The position numbers were made by a program, and so were the translations under genes. From positions 62,001 to 126,000 of the forward strand of contig NZ_JAMB01000009.1 of NCBI RefSeq assembly GCF_000521805.1: a stretch of 64,000 bases of DNA. Reading direction: 5' to 3'. The notes under the pieces are model-generated. The model saw nothing but the letters and a program-made list of their open reading frames with translations. It searched no databases and was not told where the DNA came from. This stretch comes from Marinomonas ushuaiensis DSM 15871. GTDB lineage: Bacteria > Pseudomonadota > Gammaproteobacteria > Pseudomonadales > Marinomonadaceae. Below are positions 29,439 through 38,040 of the stretch, one piece after another (position 1 is the stretch's first letter; each line of letters begins with the position of its first letter).

Positions 29439-29590
29439 GGCAAGGTTTTTTATGTGTGAGGCCGATACATTAAGTAATGTGTTTGAGAGTGGGGGAACAC
29501 GCTTCTGCATTCCCTGCAATATTTGCTACTTGTATCTTGAGTGATTAAACCCAACTAACAATATATATTCTCTCTTTGTTGGAAAATCTT

Positions 29591-30583
29591 ATGATTCCTT
29601 TCTCTATTCTTGATTTAGCACCGGTAGCTGATGGCTACTCTGTGGCGGATTCGCTTGCTATGAGTCGTAAAATGGCGATAGCGGCGGAAGAAAACAATTA
29701 TCTGCGCTTTTGGTTAGCTGAGCATCATGGCATGGCTGGAGTGGCAAGTTCTGCGACTTCTGTGGTGTTGTCTCATCTTGGTGCGGCCACATCGACAATT
29801 CGTCTAGGTTCTGGTGGTGTTATGCTGCCAAATCATTCTCCTTTGGTGATTGCTGAGCAGTTTGGTACTTTGGCGGAGCTTTACCCTAATCGTGTTGATT
29901 TGGGTTTAGGGCGCGCACCGGGTACAGATATGCAAACGGCCAGAGCTCTACGACGTAATATGGATGCTTCTGTTGATAGTTATCCAGATGATGTTTTGGA
30001 GTTGCGACGTTTGCTTGGGAGTGGCAGTCAAGGAATAAAAGCGGTTCCAGGTTTTGATACTCATGTTCCCTTGTGGATGCTGGGGTCGAGTTTATACAGT
30101 GCGCAAGTGGCAGCAGAGTTTGGTTTGCCTTATTCTTTTGCGTCTCATTTTGCGCCTGATCAATTGATTCAAGCGCTTACTGTTTATCGTCGTAATTTTA
30201 AACCGTCAGAACAACTTGCCAAGCCTCATACCATGGCTGGTGTTATGGCTGTTGTGGCGGATACGGATGAAGAAGCGCAGTATTTGTTTACCTCTGCTCA
30301 GCAGCAGTTTATCAATTTACGCCGTAATCGAAATGTGCCATTTACCAAGCCGGTTGATTCTATGGATGCTATCTGGTCACCTAGTGAAAAACACATGGTT
30401 GATCACATGTTGCAATATGCGGTTGTTGGTTCAAAGGCATCGGTGGCCTTTAAATTATCGAGTTTTCTTGATGCAACACAAGTTGATGAACTTATTGTTT
30501 CTATGCCTATTCATGATCCAGAAGCACGATTGAAATCATTGCGCTTGATGGCAGACGTTCGAGATGAGTTGGCTATTGATTAA
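29591..30583 (+). CDS. yhbW: Luciferase-like flavin monooxygenase, YhbW-like
   Basis: 330-aa TIM-barrel flavin-dependent oxidoreductase. It matches E. coli YhbW closely by memory: [56 protein letters not shown], and [13 protein letters not shown]. The LAEHH and [10 protein letters not shown] motifs are the LLM class signature. The physiological substrate is unknown. ATG at 29591 is preferred to an upstream TTG because the conserved barrel begins there. It stands alone on the plus strand, 150 bp after cti. Confidence 0.88.
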   Translation: MIPFSILDLAPVADGYSVADSLAMSRKMAIAAEENNYLRFWLAEHHGMAGVASSATSVVLSHLGAATSTIRLGSGGVMLPNHSPLVIAEQFGTLAELYPNRVDLGLGRAPGTDMQTARALRRNMDASVDSYPDDVLELRRLLGSGSQGIKAVPGFDTHVPLWMLGSSLYSAQVAAEFGLPYSFASHFAPDQLIQALTVYRRNFKPSEQLAKPHTMAGVMAVVADTDEEAQYLFTSAQQQFINLRRNRNVPFTKPVDSMDAIWSPSEKHMVDHMLQYAVVGSKASVAFKLSSFLDATQVDELIVSMPIHDPEARLKSLRLMADVRDELAID

Positions 30584-30722
30584 ATCTAAATGTATCAGTG
30601 TTGTGAGCTTGTTAATGGTTGTTCTCGATAGCGTCTGTTCGTAGAGGTTATGAGCAATAAAAAACCACTAAAGAGATTTTTCTTTGATGATTTTTTATTT
30701 AGATCGGGAAGAAGCGAGTGTT

Positions 30723-31643
30723 TTAATACGGAGAAGGATCGCCCTTGTTCACTTGTGTCTTGAAGCGACGGTGAGCCCAAAAATATTGTTCTTTTTTAGG
30801 GGCGATGATTGATTCCATTAACTCGTTCATTTTGGCTGCATTGGTTACATCGTCTGCTGTTGGGAAATCAGGTACTTCTGTAAAGGCTAAATGATAGCCT
30901 GTTGCAGTACGTCCATAGTCGTACAGCACAACTGGAGCATTGGTCATTTTGGCAATTCTGCCTATATGGGCAATGGTTGCGCATTCACGGCCATAAAAGG
31001 GCGCAAATACGGAGTCCTGTCGACCATAATCTTGATCAACTGCGTACCAAACGGCTTTGTTTTTCTTTAAGGATTTAAGTACTTCACGCATATTTCTGCG
31101 TTCGATTGTTTTGGTGAAAATAGCTTTACGCTGACGCTCCATTATCCAGTTAATAACAGGGTTTTTCTGTAGCTTATAAATTGGGTGTACGTCGAGAATA
31201 CGAGGTACTTGGCTGCCGCAAATATCTAAAGACGAAAAGTGACCACTGATTAAAATACAGCCTCTACCTTTAGAAAGCACTTGATCTATTACTTCTTGCC
31301 CTTCGAAAGTAACTCTCGATGAGAATCTATTTTTATTTTGAAACCAAGATGCGAAAGTTTCTAGTACACCTTTTCCCATGCTTTCAAAATGTTCCTTGGT
31401 TAACTGTTTTCTTTTGGTTTTTGTCATGTCTGGGTAGCAAATTTTAAAATTCACATTACAAATATGGCGTCGTCGAGGAGAAATTAAATATAAAAATCGA
31501 CCAAAAACAGAGCCTAGGCTCTGTAGAATAGACCAAGGTAAAAAACTGAGTAAGTAGGCTATTCCCATTCCGAGCCATGTTAACCAATGCTTTGGTTTAA
31601 TGAACTTGGTAATGCTTTTATCTAATGTGCTTTGTTTAGCCAT
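30723..31643 (-). CDS. Lipid A late acyltransferase, LpxL/HtrB family
   Basis: 306-aa inner-membrane enzyme that adds a secondary acyl chain to (Kdo)-lipid A. N-terminal membrane anchor LTWLGMGIAYLLSFLPWSILQSLG; the catalytic H-x4-D is in ISGHFSSLDICG; the later VWYAVDQDYGRQDSVFAPFYGRECATI block is diagnostic. ATG at 31643 has GGAGGG 8 nt upstream; the frame's earlier ATG (31688) has none. It overlaps the end of kdkA by 8 bp, so the two are coupled. The choice between LpxL and LpxM cannot be made from sequence alone. Confidence 0.9.
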   Translation of the reverse strand: MAKQSTLDKSITKFIKPKHWLTWLGMGIAYLLSFLPWSILQSLGSVFGRFLYLISPRRRHICNVNFKICYPDMTKTKRKQLTKEHFESMGKGVLETFASWFQNKNRFSSRVTFEGQEVIDQVLSKGRGCILISGHFSSLDICGSQVPRILDVHPIYKLQKNPVINWIMERQRKAIFTKTIERRNMREVLKSLKKNKAVWYAVDQDYGRQDSVFAPFYGRECATIAHIGRIAKMTNAPVVLYDYGRTATGYHLAFTEVPDFPTADDVTNAAKMNELMESIIAPKKEQYFWAHRRFKTQVNKGDPSPY

Positions 31644-32349
31644 TGTTGTATCCCTCCAAAAAAGCCTGCCATTGCTTGTTTGATACATGAAAAGTTGAGT
31701 GTTTGCTGGCTTCTTTGTTGATAGATCGTTTTAGGCGATCAATGTTGGATTGTTGCCAGTCTGAATGAGGTGTTTTAAATTCGCATTTATCAAAGTCGAT
31801 AACCCATACTTTATTGTGATTATCTATCATGATGTTGTGGCAATTTAAGTCTGAATGATAAACGCCATGATTATGAAAGTCTTTAATGACCAGTCCTATT
31901 TCTTTCCAGTTGATTTCGTTATGACAATCGCTTTTTATTATGTCGAACAAATCTCTGGCGTTAGGGATAGTTTCAGTGAGTAGCTCTGCTCGATAAAAAC
32001 CTTTGTTAAGAGTGAATAGACCGCCTATTGGGCGTGGTACAGGAAGCTCTAAAATACGCATTTTTTCTAATAGATTTAGCTCTAGCCAAGGGCGTGTTTT
32101 TTCGATGCCAGTAAATAAAAAATGCTGTTTATTTACTTTAGCAATTAAACCGCCACGACGATAACGACGAATCACAAACCGGCCGAAAGTACTGTTTATA
32201 AACCAGACGGCACCTCGGCCGAGTCCTGTTCCTGCGAGAGCATTTTGTGATTGCCAAAATTCAGGGTCAAACCATGACACAGTTACAGGTAGTTCTTGGT
32301 CGCTTTGCAATAGAATAATACGAGGCGATATTTTAATGGTTTGTGGCAT
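31636..32349 (-). CDS. kdkA: 3-deoxy-D-manno-octulosonic acid (Kdo) kinase
   Basis: 237-aa kinase that phosphorylates Kdo of the LPS inner core at O-4. It aligns by eye with H. influenzae KdkA along its length: GRGAVWFINS, IRRYRRGGLIAKVNKQ, FLFTGIEKTRPWLEL, LPVPRPIGG, catalytic HSDLNCHNIMI and IDFDKCEF. The frame is open back to 32505, over the start of the divergent heptosyltransferase gene, so I chose the ATG at 32349. Coupled to the acyltransferase downstream and divergent from the opsX-like gene, as expected for a Kdo-phosphate core. Confidence 0.92.
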   Translation of the reverse strand: MPQTIKISPRIILLQSDQELPVTVSWFDPEFWQSQNALAGTGLGRGAVWFINSTFGRFVIRRYRRGGLIAKVNKQHFLFTGIEKTRPWLELNLLEKMRILELPVPRPIGGLFTLNKGFYRAELLTETIPNARDLFDIIKSDCHNEINWKEIGLVIKDFHNHGVYHSDLNCHNIMIDNHNKVWVIDFDKCEFKTPHSDWQQSNIDRLKRSINKEASKHSTFHVSNKQWQAFLEGYNNG

Positions 32350-32456
32350 GTTACTCGCTTTATGGTGTTGTAATAGGTAATGCTTATAAATTTGGACACA
32401 TTTAAGAGTGACTATTCTATAATACTTGCCAACTTTAATCAGCCCTAGAGGAAGAC

Positions 32457-33467
32457 ATGCGACAAGAGAATATTCAACATTTGGCCATTGTTCGGTTATC
32501 TGCATTAGGCGATGTGTGTCACGCTATGGCTGTGGTTCAATCTATTATGAAACAAAACCCTACGATGCAAGTAACTTGGATAACATCACCTTTAGAGGCC
32601 AATCTTGTTCGCTTACTTAAAGATGTACAGGTTGTTGAATATGATAAGAAAACGGGGTTTCCTGGGTTGTTTTCATTACGTAAACAGTTGAAAGGGTATC
32701 GATTTGACATGCTTTTGCATTTGCAATGGTCTTTACGCGCAAGTTTTGTATCTCGAATGGTTAAAGCAAAAAGGCGTGTTGGTTTTGCTTTGTCTCACTC
32801 CCGTGAAAAACAATCTTGGTTTGTTAATGAGCTAGCCCCTGAACCGAAAGGTGAGCATGTTTTAGATTCTTTTTTATCGATTGCCAGTGTACTAGGTATC
32901 AAGCAACCAAGCTTACCATGTGGTCTTGTTTTGCCAGAAGTGAGTTTTGATTTGCCAAGTCGCTATGTGGTATTAAATCCCTCAGCCTCTAAAGCCGATC
33001 GAAATTGGACAGTAGAAGGTTATCAGGCAGTGTTGGCATACCTTTCAAGTAAAGGTATGTCAGTTGTTATTACTGGCGGACCGTCATTGGAAGAGAAATC
33101 TTTCGCTCAGCAAATAATCGCAGAACAAACTGACTCCGTTATTGATCTTGTAGGAAAGACGAGACTGGATGTTATGTTGAGTGTCCTGAAAGGAGCGGAA
33201 TTGGTCATCAGTCCAGATACTGGTCCTGCTCATATGGCAACTCTGGTTGGCACGCCTGTGTTAGGTTTGTATGCGCATTCAAACCCTAAACGAACTGGGC
33301 CATATAAAGATTTAGATAAGGTAGTCAGTGTTTACGAAGAATTAGTTGAAAAGGAATATCAGAAATCAGTTGCAGAACTGCCTTGGTCAACACGTGTGCA
33401 CGACCAAGAAGCCATGCAGTATATTCGTATTGACCAAGTTATGGCGGTATTGAAAAGGCTTATTTAA
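32457..33467 (+). CDS. LPS heptosyltransferase (OpsX/WaaC type)
   Basis: 336-aa glycosyltransferase family 9 enzyme that adds heptose to the inner core at the cytoplasmic face. N-terminal AIVRLSALGDVCHAMAVVQSI (the GT9 G-D loop), KADRNWTVEGY, and C-terminal LVISPDTGPAHMATLVGTPVLGLY with the catalytic/substrate D-x-GPAH motif. In H. influenzae an OpsX enzyme acting on phosphorylated Kdo sits beside kdkA, the pairing seen here, so I favour OpsX over classical WaaC. GAGGAAGA site before the ATG. The last 8 bp overlap the converging MTHFR-like gene. Confidence 0.88.
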   Translation: MRQENIQHLAIVRLSALGDVCHAMAVVQSIMKQNPTMQVTWITSPLEANLVRLLKDVQVVEYDKKTGFPGLFSLRKQLKGYRFDMLLHLQWSLRASFVSRMVKAKRRVGFALSHSREKQSWFVNELAPEPKGEHVLDSFLSIASVLGIKQPSLPCGLVLPEVSFDLPSRYVVLNPSASKADRNWTVEGYQAVLAYLSSKGMSVVITGGPSLEEKSFAQQIIAEQTDSVIDLVGKTRLDVMLSVLKGAELVISPDTGPAHMATLVGTPVLGLYAHSNPKRTGPYKDLDKVVSVYEELVEKEYQKSVAELPWSTRVHDQEAMQYIRIDQVMAVLKRLI

Positions 33468-34416
33468 GTCCTTTCTCTGCCAGTTTAAGATCCAGTGTTG
33501 CCTTTAATAGTTTATACAACTGGATAGATGCATCGATTTCTTCTTTTCTGTTGGTTAAACTTTCAATATTCAAGCCAAGTGGAACATCAAGTGGCAATGC
33601 TATTTCAATAATTTGTTCTAAAGCATTGCGGCAAATTTTGATGGATTCATCTAATGGTGTTGCAGAGTCTAGAATGCGATGTTTGGTCGCATCCGGTACT
33701 GAGATACCTAACCATTCCATGAATTCAAGTGTCTTGGCGCTACCGCAAGGTGTAAAAGTCAAAATGATGCGTTTTGGTTCTTCACCGTGTTCTTTGCATT
33801 CTCTAGCATATCGACTGATTAAATCTGCGGTTGCTTGGTGGTTATAAACGGCTTGAGAGATAAAGAATTCACAACCAGCGTCCGATTTCTTCATCAGGCG
33901 TAAGTGCTCGTCACCTTTTTTAGCATGGCGCTCTGCAATAGTGACGCCACCCAGATTGAAATCATGAGGCGATGCTTTCAATGTATCGTATGCCTTTGGT
34001 AAAGGCAGTTTGATATCACCGTTAGAAGATGGTGAGCCAACTAAAACTAGATCACGAATGCCAAAATCTTCCCATGCTTCTGTTAACCAGCCAGAAAACT
34101 CTTCTGAACTGCGTGAAGAAACAGATTTATAAGTGATAACAGGTTTACCTGATTGCGTATGAAGGCGTTTTGACCAAGCTCTTGGATCGTGCGTTTCCAT
34201 AAAAGGGAAAGGACGAGGTTTGTCAATACGGCTTGTTTCGTCTTGAATGTCGTAGACGATTAACCCGTCTGCTTCAACACCTGCCAAACGTTCTAAAAGC
34301 TTGTTGCTGATTTGTTCTAACTGCTCTTCTTCAACAGAGGATCGTGGAGGGGTTGTACCTATAAAATAAACGCCTCGATTAGGATCTTGAAACTTTGTTG
34401 CCAATTCGGATTTCAT
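33460..34416 (-). CDS. Methylenetetrahydrofolate reductase-like protein
   Basis: 318 aa with the MTHFR TIM-barrel signature: a P-P-R opening (FIGTTPPRSSVEEEQ), DLVLVGSPSSNGD, NLGGVTIAERHAKKGDEHLRLMKKSDAGCEFFISQAVYN (matching the family's F-x-T-Q segment) and VPLGLNIESLTN. It is divergent from MetF, so the usual folate reaction should not be assumed; this may be a side-branch. It has no obvious folate-pathway neighbour. Its 3' end overlaps that of the heptosyltransferase gene, the two being convergent. Confidence 0.78.
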   Translation of the reverse strand: MKSELATKFQDPNRGVYFIGTTPPRSSVEEEQLEQISNKLLERLAGVEADGLIVYDIQDETSRIDKPRPFPFMETHDPRAWSKRLHTQSGKPVITYKSVSSRSSEEFSGWLTEAWEDFGIRDLVLVGSPSSNGDIKLPLPKAYDTLKASPHDFNLGGVTIAERHAKKGDEHLRLMKKSDAGCEFFISQAVYNHQATADLISRYARECKEHGEEPKRIILTFTPCGSAKTLEFMEWLGISVPDATKHRILDSATPLDESIKICRNALEQIIEIALPLDVPLGLNIESLTNRKEEIDASIQLYKLLKATLDLKLAEKGLK

Positions 34417-34586
34417 AATGTCACACTCTATGTAGTCGAGGCAGATAGTGTTGTTCTGTACCTCGGTAAATTTTCTTGATGTGGCTATTCTAACAGTGAA
34501 ATGAATTCAAGGCTTTGCTTACAAGTTGAATAATATTGTAGATAAAGTGAGGGCGGCTAATTCGTTCGATGAAAAAAGAGGTGGAA

Positions 34587-35147
34587 ATGTCAAATGTTGA
34601 GCTAAAGGGTTTGTCTGAAGCTGCATCCTTCCAAACAGCACAAGCTAGTTTGCCACCAGTGCATACATGGTCTCCTCCTTTTTGTGGTGATATGGATCTT
34701 GTTATTAAAGCAAATGGGGAATGGTTTCATGAGGGTGGAAAAATAAAACGTTCTGCTATGGTGGCTATGTTTAGTCGAATTCTATGGTTCGAAGCAGGTG
34801 AGTATTTTTTAGTAACGCCTGTCGAGAAGGTTCGAATTCAGGTGGAAGATGCGCCTTTTTTAGTCACTGAATGGCGTTGGATTGAAACAGAGTATGGGCA
34901 AGCCATTGAGTTTAAGACACACACTGATGATGTCTTAATACTCGGTGTAGACTGTGATTTATGGATGGATTTTTTCAAAGGAGAAGAGCGTCCTTATATT
35001 TCTATGCGCTACGGAATGAAGGCATTGGTTAGACGTAATGCTTTTTATGGCCTGGCAGAAAGCCTAGAAAGAGTTGAGACATCAAAAGGAACTGGTATGG
35101 GGGTGATAAGTGCAGGTAAATCTTATCTTTTAATGGAAGATGAATGA
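34587..35147 (+). CDS. DUF1285 domain protein
   Basis: 186-aa cytoplasmic protein. The segment WSPPFCGDMDLVIKANGEWFHEGGKIKRSAMVAMFSRILWFEAGEYFLVTPVEKVRIQVEDAPFLV is the recognisable DUF1285 core (G-x-W-x-H-x-G-x-I-R/K-R, then YFLVTPVEK). Structures of this family show a two-domain beta fold; the function is unknown. ATG at 34587 has GAGGTGG just upstream and is preferred over 34569. Divergent from the MTHFR-like gene. Confidence 0.8.
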   Translation: MSNVELKGLSEAASFQTAQASLPPVHTWSPPFCGDMDLVIKANGEWFHEGGKIKRSAMVAMFSRILWFEAGEYFLVTPVEKVRIQVEDAPFLVTEWRWIETEYGQAIEFKTHTDDVLILGVDCDLWMDFFKGEERPYISMRYGMKALVRRNAFYGLAESLERVETSKGTGMGVISAGKSYLLMEDE

Positions 35148-35236
35148 CGAATTTTTACCCGTCTAGGTATATAATGTGACTCATTGAGCGTGATGTTTTT
35201 CTTTGCGCATTATTTTTGTTTTGAAGGGGTGTTTGT

Positions 35237-36583
35237 TTGTTATTCAAAGAATTTGGTTTTGATAATCGCATTTTGAAGTCCATTGATCATTTAGGATTTA
35301 ATGAGGCGACAGAAATTCAGTCCCGTGCGATACCGGAAGCTATGGTTGGACGCGATTTATTGGCGTCGTCAAAAACTGGATCAGGAAAAACACTCGCCTA
35401 TCTTTTACCAGCGTTACATCGAGTTTATAAGAAAAAAGCCTTATCAAAACGCGATCCGCGAGTTGTGATTTTGGTGCCAACTCGTGAACTGGCAAAACAA
35501 GTTTATGGTCAGCTTCGTCTTTTATTAGCAGCAAGCCGTTTTACGTCCATCCTTATTCAAGGTGGTGAAAACTTTAATGATCAACATAAACTTTTACAAA
35601 AAGACCCTCATTTTATCGTCGCAACACCGGGTCGTTTAGTTGATCATTTAAAACAGCGTCATGTCTTTCTCGAAGGGCTGGAACTACTTATTTTGGATGA
35701 AGCCGACCGTATGCTGGATTTAGGGTTTGCCGATGCCATGCGTGCCATAAATACTGCAGCAAGTCATCGACAGCGTCAGACTTTATTCTTCTCCGCGACA
35801 TTGGATAATACCGATGTTAGTGAAATTGCCGGTGAGTTGTTGCGTGAGCCTTCTCGTGTAGCGGTTGGTCAGGGGTTTGATGAGCATTCAGATATTGGAC
35901 AGCACATCTTATTGTGCGATCACTTAGATCATAAAGAAGCCTTGTTAAAGCATTTATTGGTTGATCAAGCGATTAAACAGGTGATTGTATTTACCGCAAC
36001 AAAAAACGATACCGTTCGCTTATCTGAAATCATTGCAGGTTGGGGGTTAACGACTCAAGCACTTAATGGCAATTTGTCACAAAGTGCCCGCAATAAAACA
36101 ATGGAAAGTTTTGCTAAAGGTCAATTTGATGTTTTGGTAAGTACTGATGTAGCGTCTCGTGGTTTAGATATCGCTAGCGTCTCTCATGTATTTAATTTTG
36201 ATTTGCCAAAACAAGCGGAAGAGTTTGTGCATCGTACTGGACGAACTGGTCGCGCGGGTTTTAAAGGCGAAGCTTATTCATTGGTTGGACCTAAAGACTG
36301 GGCGAACTTTAAGGCGATTGAGGCCTTTTTACAAAAAACTTTTGATACGGAAGTAGTTGAAGGATTAGAGCCTAAATTTAAAGGATTAATGCCACCAAAA
36401 CCTGCACGTGCGGTAAGTAAAAAGCCAGCGTCAAAAGTACAAAATAAAATACCCAAGAACTCAGCTAAAAAAGCCACAGGTAAAGCGCGTTTTCATGATA
36501 ATCAACAAGATGGTTTTGATGCTTTCAAATTACCAACTAAGCGTTTTGAAAAACAAGTAAATACCGACGATGGTGAAGATTAG
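35237..36583 (+). CDS. DEAD-box RNA helicase (SrmB/RhlE-like)
   Basis: 448-aa helicase with complete motifs: SKTGSGKT (Walker A), PTRELA, TPGR, DEAD, SAT, and HRTGRTGRAG. Begins at TTG with GAAGGGGT upstream, no alternative ATG fits. After the helicase core (about 375 residues) comes a Lys/Ala/Pro-rich basic tail (KPARAVSKKPASKVQNK...), typical of RNA-binding extensions. Lacks the DbpA C-terminal domain, so it is a distinct paralogue, likely in ribosome assembly or cold adaptation. Exact orthology (SrmB vs RhlE) is not settled by eye. Confidence 0.88.
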   Translation: MLFKEFGFDNRILKSIDHLGFNEATEIQSRAIPEAMVGRDLLASSKTGSGKTLAYLLPALHRVYKKKALSKRDPRVVILVPTRELAKQVYGQLRLLLAASRFTSILIQGGENFNDQHKLLQKDPHFIVATPGRLVDHLKQRHVFLEGLELLILDEADRMLDLGFADAMRAINTAASHRQRQTLFFSATLDNTDVSEIAGELLREPSRVAVGQGFDEHSDIGQHILLCDHLDHKEALLKHLLVDQAIKQVIVFTATKNDTVRLSEIIAGWGLTTQALNGNLSQSARNKTMESFAKGQFDVLVSTDVASRGLDIASVSHVFNFDLPKQAEEFVHRTGRTGRAGFKGEAYSLVGPKDWANFKAIEAFLQKTFDTEVVEGLEPKFKGLMPPKPARAVSKKPASKVQNKIPKNSAKKATGKARFHDNQQDGFDAFKLPTKRFEKQVNTDDGED

Positions 36584-36715
36584 ATAGTTTGCCACTGTAA
36601 AGTATTAAAGGGTTGCTTAGATTTGTGAGTAAGTATTGTTTTTGATGTTATTAGATTAAAGGTGAGATATATTCACTTTATTGGTTAATTTTGCTAATTC
36701 ATTGGAGATCAGGTT

Positions 36716-37603
36716 ATTAACCGTTTGCCCCCACTAAATTCGTTACGATGTTTTGAATCTGCTGCTCGTCATGGCAGTTTTAATAAAGCGGCTAAAGAGA
36801 TGTCTGTGACACCTTCCGCGATTAGCCATCAAATCAAGGGACTGGAAAGTTTTCTAGGCCTTGAATTATTTCGACGGACTAAGCGTAAAGTGATTTTAAC
36901 GGAAGCAGGGGAATCTTATCTAAAGCCGATTAAAGCGATTTTTGAGCAGCTAGAAGATGCAACCTCAGAACTCAAAAGTCAGCAAAAATCAGGTTCGTTA
37001 AGGTTGGCGGTAGCGCCTGCATTTTTAACTCGCTGGCTTATGCCACGAATGGAACGTTTTCAAAGTCGTTACCCTGATATTCAAATTGAAATTAGCTCCT
37101 CTATCGGTTTGATCGATTTTTCTGCAAACGATGTTGATATGGCTGTGTATTTTGGTAATGGTGAATGGGAAGGCGTGGATGCTTATTATTTACGTCCTGC
37201 TCGATTAGCTCCTGTCTGTAATCCCAAATTAATAAAGGCCAATCAGCCAATTAATACACCTGAAGATATGAGTTTCTACCCTTTGTTGCATGTTTCGAAA
37301 CGTAAGGATGAATGGCATGATTGGCTACAACAGCATGACCTTGATCCCGTTCGTTTTCGTCGAGGGTTGATGTTCTCTAGTGGCTCTTTGACAGCAGGTG
37401 CTGCAGCACAAGGTTTAGGCATCTCTTTGTCAGACCCTGAGCTTGTTATGCCAGAAATTGAGGCGGGAACACTAAAGGTGTTGTTTGATCAGCATTTAAT
37501 TACTAACAAGTCTTTTTACTTAGTGTATGAAAAACGTCGTTCTGTTACGTCTGCTATGTCAGCGTTTAAAGAGTGGATAATTGAAGAGATGGTGGGTAAC
37601 TAG
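36716..37603 (+). CDS. LysR-family regulator, GcvA-like, probable AUU start
   Basis: About 295 aa. Winged helix (SLRCFESAARHGSFNKAAKEMSVTPSAISHQIKGLESFLG) followed by an effector domain with the GcvA-type pattern (LAVAPAFLTRWLMPRM, DVDMAVYFGNGEWEG, GLGISL). GcvA relatives begin with K/R-R-L-P-P-L-N-A-L-R; here the bases before the TTG at 36725 encode N-R, preceded by ATT at 36716, which lies 8 nt from GGAG. The TTG is 17 nt from it. So I propose ATT (MNRLPPLNSLRCF). No glycine-cleavage genes are nearby, so the target is unknown. Confidence 0.85.
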   Translation: MNRLPPLNSLRCFESAARHGSFNKAAKEMSVTPSAISHQIKGLESFLGLELFRRTKRKVILTEAGESYLKPIKAIFEQLEDATSELKSQQKSGSLRLAVAPAFLTRWLMPRMERFQSRYPDIQIEISSSIGLIDFSANDVDMAVYFGNGEWEGVDAYYLRPARLAPVCNPKLIKANQPINTPEDMSFYPLLHVSKRKDEWHDWLQQHDLDPVRFRRGLMFSSGSLTAGAAAQGLGISLSDPELVMPEIEAGTLKVLFDQHLITNKSFYLVYEKRRSVTSAMSAFKEWIIEEMVGN

Positions 37604-37669
37604 GTTATTTTATTCGTCATAATTGGCGGTTTTGTGGAAGGTTTTTAAAACATAAATGAGAGCTTTTAT

Positions 37670-37960
37670 ATGAACGCAGCGTTAACGGTAAACAGTTATT
37701 TTAATGATCAAGTAAAATCCATTGCTCTAGATAATGCAGAGGGTACTTCAACTGTTGGTGTTATGGCGGTTGGTGAATATGAATTTGGCACTAGTCAGAG
37801 AGAGTATATGACGGTTGTTTCTGGTGCTTTAACTGTAAAGCTACCAACAGAGAATGATTGGAAGACTTTTTCAAAAGGCGATCTATTTGTCGTAGAGGCG
37901 AACCAGACTTTTCAAGTGAAAGTTGAAGAAACCACAGCATACCTCTGCCGTTATGAATAA
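37670..37960 (+). CDS. ppnP: Pyrimidine/purine nucleoside phosphorylase PpnP
   Basis: 96-aa single cupin enzyme that splits diverse nucleosides with phosphate. It aligns along its length with E. coli Ppn[55 protein letters not shown] and the C-terminal TAYLCRY. Followed by a strong bidirectional terminator. With codA, guaD and purA it fits a nucleobase-salvage theme in the window. Confidence 0.94.
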   Translation: MNAALTVNSYFNDQVKSIALDNAEGTSTVGVMAVGEYEFGTSQREYMTVVSGALTVKLPTENDWKTFSKGDLFVVEANQTFQVKVEETTAYLCRYE

Positions 37961-37981
37961 TCCTTGATTTGCTTTTTACAT

Positions 37982-38012
37982 AAAAAAGGGCTGAAAAATC
38001 AGCCCTTTTTTT
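37982..38012. terminator. Bidirectional terminator, ppnP / mltD
   Basis: AAAAAAGGGCTGA-loop-TCAGCCCTTTTTT: perfect GC-rich stem flanked by A and T runs; serves both convergent genes, 22-52 bp after ppnP and ~30 bp past the mltD stop. Confidence 0.93.
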
Positions 38013-38040
38013 GTATTTAATATCATGCTTTTTTTCTTGG

